Part shown: positions 5,521 to 6,780 of the stretch, one piece after another | Numbering within the stretch: the first letter of the stretch is position 1 | Layout of the letters: every line of letters begins with the position of its first letter | NCBI RefSeq assembly: GCF_000961885.1 | Contig: NZ_JZKH01000168.1 | Coordinates: 1-6,780 of the forward strand | Direction: 5' to 3' | DNA from: Streptomyces rubellomurinus | GTDB lineage: Bacteria > Actinomycetota > Actinomycetes > Streptomycetales > Streptomycetaceae | Length of the DNA: 6,780 nucleotides | Position numbers and translations under genes: made by a program | The notes under the pieces: model-generated | What the model saw: only the letters and a program-made list of their open reading frames with translations | Databases searched by the model: none | What the model was told of the DNA's origin: nothing

Positions 5521-6513
5521 TCAGCCGGAGTCCGGGCCGGTGTCGGGCCGGCCGACCGCGTCGGGGCCGTCCGCGTCGGGGCCGCACTCCCGGGTGGGGC
5601 GGAGCAGGGCGGGGTGCAGGAGGCTGGCGTCGCCCGCGTGGTACGTCCGGGCGCGGGGGCCGCCGCGGGTGCCGGTGCGCTGGGTGGTGGCGCCGGTGCC
5701 CTCGACGAAGCCGGGGACGGAGAGGACCTTGCGGTGGAAGTTGCCGGGGTGGAGCTTCTCGTCCCAGACGGCCTCGTAGACGGCGCGCAGGTCCGGGATG
5801 GTGAAGTCGTGGGGCAGGAAGGCGGTGGCGAGCGGGCTGTACTCGAGCTTGGCGCGCACCCGGTCGAGGCCGTCGGCGAGGATGCGGGCGTGGTCGAAGG
5901 CCAGCCGGATCGGCTGCCGCGCGGCCGGGCCGGGGCCGCTGGGCCCGCCGACACCACCCCCGTGGGAGTCGGCGGGCCCAACGGCGGCTCGGGGGCGGCA
6001 GCTGGGCCGCGTGGGCAGGTCGAGGTCGGCGACCGGGTGCCAGGCGGCGGCCGCGGCGTCCGTCCCGGCCTGCGGGTCGGGGAGGTCGGGGGCGAAGGCG
6101 AGGTAGGCGACCGAGACGACGTGCATGCGCGGGTCCCGGTCGGGGGCGCCGTAGGTGCCGAGCTGTTCGAGGTGGAGGCGGCAGAGTGCGGCCTCGGTCT
6201 CGGAGGCGCCCTGGAGGCCGGTCTCCTCGGCGAGCTCGCGGGCGGCGGCCTCGGGCAGGCCCTCCTCGCCGGCGCGCAGGAAGCCGCCGGGCAGGGCCCA
6301 GCAGCCCTGGTAGGGCGGGGCGCCGCGCTCGACGAGCAGGACGTGCAGGCTGCCGCGGCGCATGGTCAGGGCGACCACGTCGACGGTGACGGCGATCGGC
6401 GTGTAGGCGCGCGGGTCGTACGCGGCGAGCCACTGCTGCTCGTCCGGCGGGGCGGCGGGCCCGCTCGCGGGCTCGCCGACGGGCGCGGCGGTCGTGTCGT
6501 CGTCCGCTGTCAT
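5521..6513 (-). CDS. NrtR-like protein: Nudix domain plus C-terminal winged helix
   Basis: This 330-residue protein has the two-domain layout of NrtR-family transcription factors, which bind ADP-ribose or related nucleotides through a Nudix domain and DNA through a winged helix. Residues 35-165 are the Nudix domain (AVTVDVVALT, WALPGGF, RELAEETGL at 92-100, with E93, E96 and E97). Residues 204-292 are the winged helix (LAFDHARIL, DFTIPDLRAVYEAVW, NFHRKVL). The Nudix box has one residue too many between its first glycine (G77) and glutamate, so catalysis is uncertain. The linker (about 166-202) is unusually long and Pro/Gly-rich, and part of it is encoded by a perfect palindrome (5940-5980). 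A Pro/Asp-rich tail follows residue 294. The ATG at 6513 has GGAGAGGAG at 6528-6520. It could be an active hydrolase, a regulator or both; NAD-related control is inferred from the family only. Confidence 0.88.
   Translation of the reverse strand: MTADDDTTAAPVGEPASGPAAPPDEQQWLAAYDPRAYTPIAVTVDVVALTMRRGSLHVLLVERGAPPYQGCWALPGGFLRAGEEGLPEAAARELAEETGLQGASETEAALCRLHLEQLGTYGAPDRDPRMHVVSVAYLAFAPDLPDPQAGTDAAAAAWHPVADLDLPTRPSCRPRAAVGPADSHGGGVGGPSGPGPAARQPIRLAFDHARILADGLDRVRAKLEYSPLATAFLPHDFTIPDLRAVYEAVWDEKLHPGNFHRKVLSVPGFVEGTGATTQRTGTRGGPRARTYHAGDASLLHPALLRPTRECGPDADGPDAVGRPDTGPDSG
5940..5980. repeat. Long palindrome inside the NrtR-like coding sequence
   Basis: Arms TGGGCCCGCCGAC (5940-5952) and GTCGGCGGGCCCA (5968-5980) are perfect 13-bp inverted repeats. 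Inside, CCAC (5954-5957) and GTGG (5962-5965) pair around a CCCC loop. Outside, four more pairs form past one mismatch (5935-5938 with 5982-5985). It looks like an intergenic terminator or palindromic element but is translated in frame as residues 178-192 (VGPADSHGGGVGGPS), in the linker between the two domains. No U-tract follows on either strand. Confidence 0.8.
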
Positions 6514-6552
6514 GGTCGGCTCCTCTCCGCGCTCGCCCGGAAACCTGCGGCT

Positions 6553-6575
6553 GTCGTTCTCTGGCTGAGCACAAC
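6553..6575. promoter_or_regulatory. Imperfect dyad over the NrtR-like gene's transcription start (candidate operator)
   Basis: Half-sites GTCGTTCTC (6553-6561) and GAGCACAAC (6567-6575) are inverted at 7 of 9 positions around a 5-nt centre. The dyad overlaps the -10 hexamer by three bases and covers the predicted start near 6566, where a repressor would block transcription. Autoregulation by the NrtR-like protein is the simplest reading. No copy was seen in front of the other two minus-strand genes. Confidence 0.45.
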
Positions 6576-6601
6576 GTAGCGAAGGCGTTCCCGGGCGGCA
6601 A
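6573..6601 (-). promoter_or_regulatory. Promoter of the NrtR-like gene (TTGCCG / TACGTT, 17-nt spacer)
   Basis: The minus strand has TTGCCG (6601 to 6596), 17 nt, then TACGTT (6578 to 6573), a TANNNT-type -10. The predicted start is near 6566, giving a leader of about 50 nt that contains the RBS at 6528-6520. A short A/T-rich patch (AAAACCGTTT) overlaps and precedes the -35. Confidence 0.55.
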
Positions 6602-6618
6602 ACGGTTTTCCCGGCCGG

Positions 6619-6636
6619 GGGCCCGAAGCCGGGCCC
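6619..6636. terminator. Strong GC hairpin upstream of the NrtR-like gene promoter
   Basis: GGGCCCG (6619-6625) and CGGGCCC (6630-6636) form a perfect 7-bp stem with a 4-nt AAGC loop. It lies between the dispersed repeat at the right edge and the promoter. It could insulate the gene from transcription entering from the right; there is no U-tract. Confidence 0.4.
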
Positions 6637-6638
6637 GA

Positions 6639-6780
6639 GGGCGTGTCTTCAAACTCCCGCCTGCGGGGCGACGCCGGAGCACGCACCTCGCCGCGTTGTC
6701 GTCGGTCGCCAATGGCCCCCAGCCTTCGGCCGGGAGGTGCCCCCACCGCAGTGGCTCCCTCCTCCGCCTTGCGATGCACG
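6639..6780. repeat. Dispersed streptomycete intergenic repeat (partial, runs off the right edge)
   Basis: From the motif GGCGTGTCTTCAAACTCCCG to the window edge the sequence matches a repeat that I recall in many copies between genes in Streptomyces genomes; on the minus strand it starts with GTGCATCGCAAGGCGGAGGA. It contains a hairpin, CCCAGCC (6718-6724) with GGCCGGG (6728-6734) around TTC. The hairpin has an A-C mismatch on the plus strand but a G-U pair on the minus strand, suggesting minus-strand RNA. Open frames cross it, but they are GC artefacts without an RBS. Recognition is from memory, not a search. Confidence 0.6.

Noticed and set aside
5521..6513. NrtR-like gene broken into two by the palindrome
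   Set aside because: The frame is continuous through the palindrome and both domains keep their family motifs, so it is treated as intact.
5614..6579. 321-codon open frame on the plus strand opposite the NrtR-like gene
   Set aside because: Low-complexity Gly/Ala/Val composition and antisense to a well-supported gene; no RBS of note.
6510..6779. 89-codon minus-strand open frame in the right-edge repeat
   Set aside because: It is repeat sequence read as protein, has no RBS in the window and overruns the promoter and start of the NrtR-like gene.

Overview
The window is high-GC actinobacterial DNA, most likely Streptomyces or Kitasatospora. The signs are the strong G/C bias at third codon positions, Streptomyces-type ribosome binding sites, a DasR-type operator (dre) in front of PTS genes, an actinobacterial pre-16S leader motif at the left edge, and a dispersed intergenic repeat of streptomycete type at the right edge. 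No mobile genes, CRISPR array, tRNA or mature rRNA is inside the window.

Left (1-482) is a gene-free divergent control region. Its outer end reads leftward and carries tandem promoter-like sites and the 5' leader of a ribosomal RNA operon; the 16S gene itself would lie beyond the left edge. Its inner side reads rightward into crr. It holds a TAGAGT -10 box, a 14/16 match to the dre operator, a 7-bp hairpin, a very compact G-quadruplex motif and a clear Shine-Dalgarno sequence.

Centre-left (483-2681) is the crr-ptsI operon, encoding the general PTS proteins EIIA(Glc) and Enzyme I, with catalytic histidines H57/H72 and H186. HPr is not encoded here. The dre site suggests control by DasR, which links PTS expression to N-acetylglucosamine availability. 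A strong 18-bp hairpin (2698-2738) separates ptsI from the convergent next gene and probably terminates both.

Centre-right and right, all on the minus strand, holds in transcription order a NrtR-like protein (Nudix plus winged helix, 6513-5521), a zinc-ribbon Nudix hydrolase (5443-4883) and acetoacetyl-CoA synthetase (4766-2748). The NrtR-like gene has a good promoter whose start overlaps an imperfect dyad that could be its own operator. The zinc-ribbon Nudix gene has no visible RBS but a -10-like TACCCT placed exactly for a leaderless transcript. Acetoacetyl-CoA synthetase activates acetoacetate for central acyl-CoA metabolism; no functional link to the Nudix genes is evident.

The gene content is ordinary chromosomal core. 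The less ordinary points are a 13-bp-arm palindrome translated in frame as part of an extra linker in the NrtR-like protein, an extra residue in that protein's Nudix box, G-quadruplex motifs placed in two promoter/leader regions, and an rRNA-operon promoter region that shares about 480 bp with the DasR-controlled PTS promoter.
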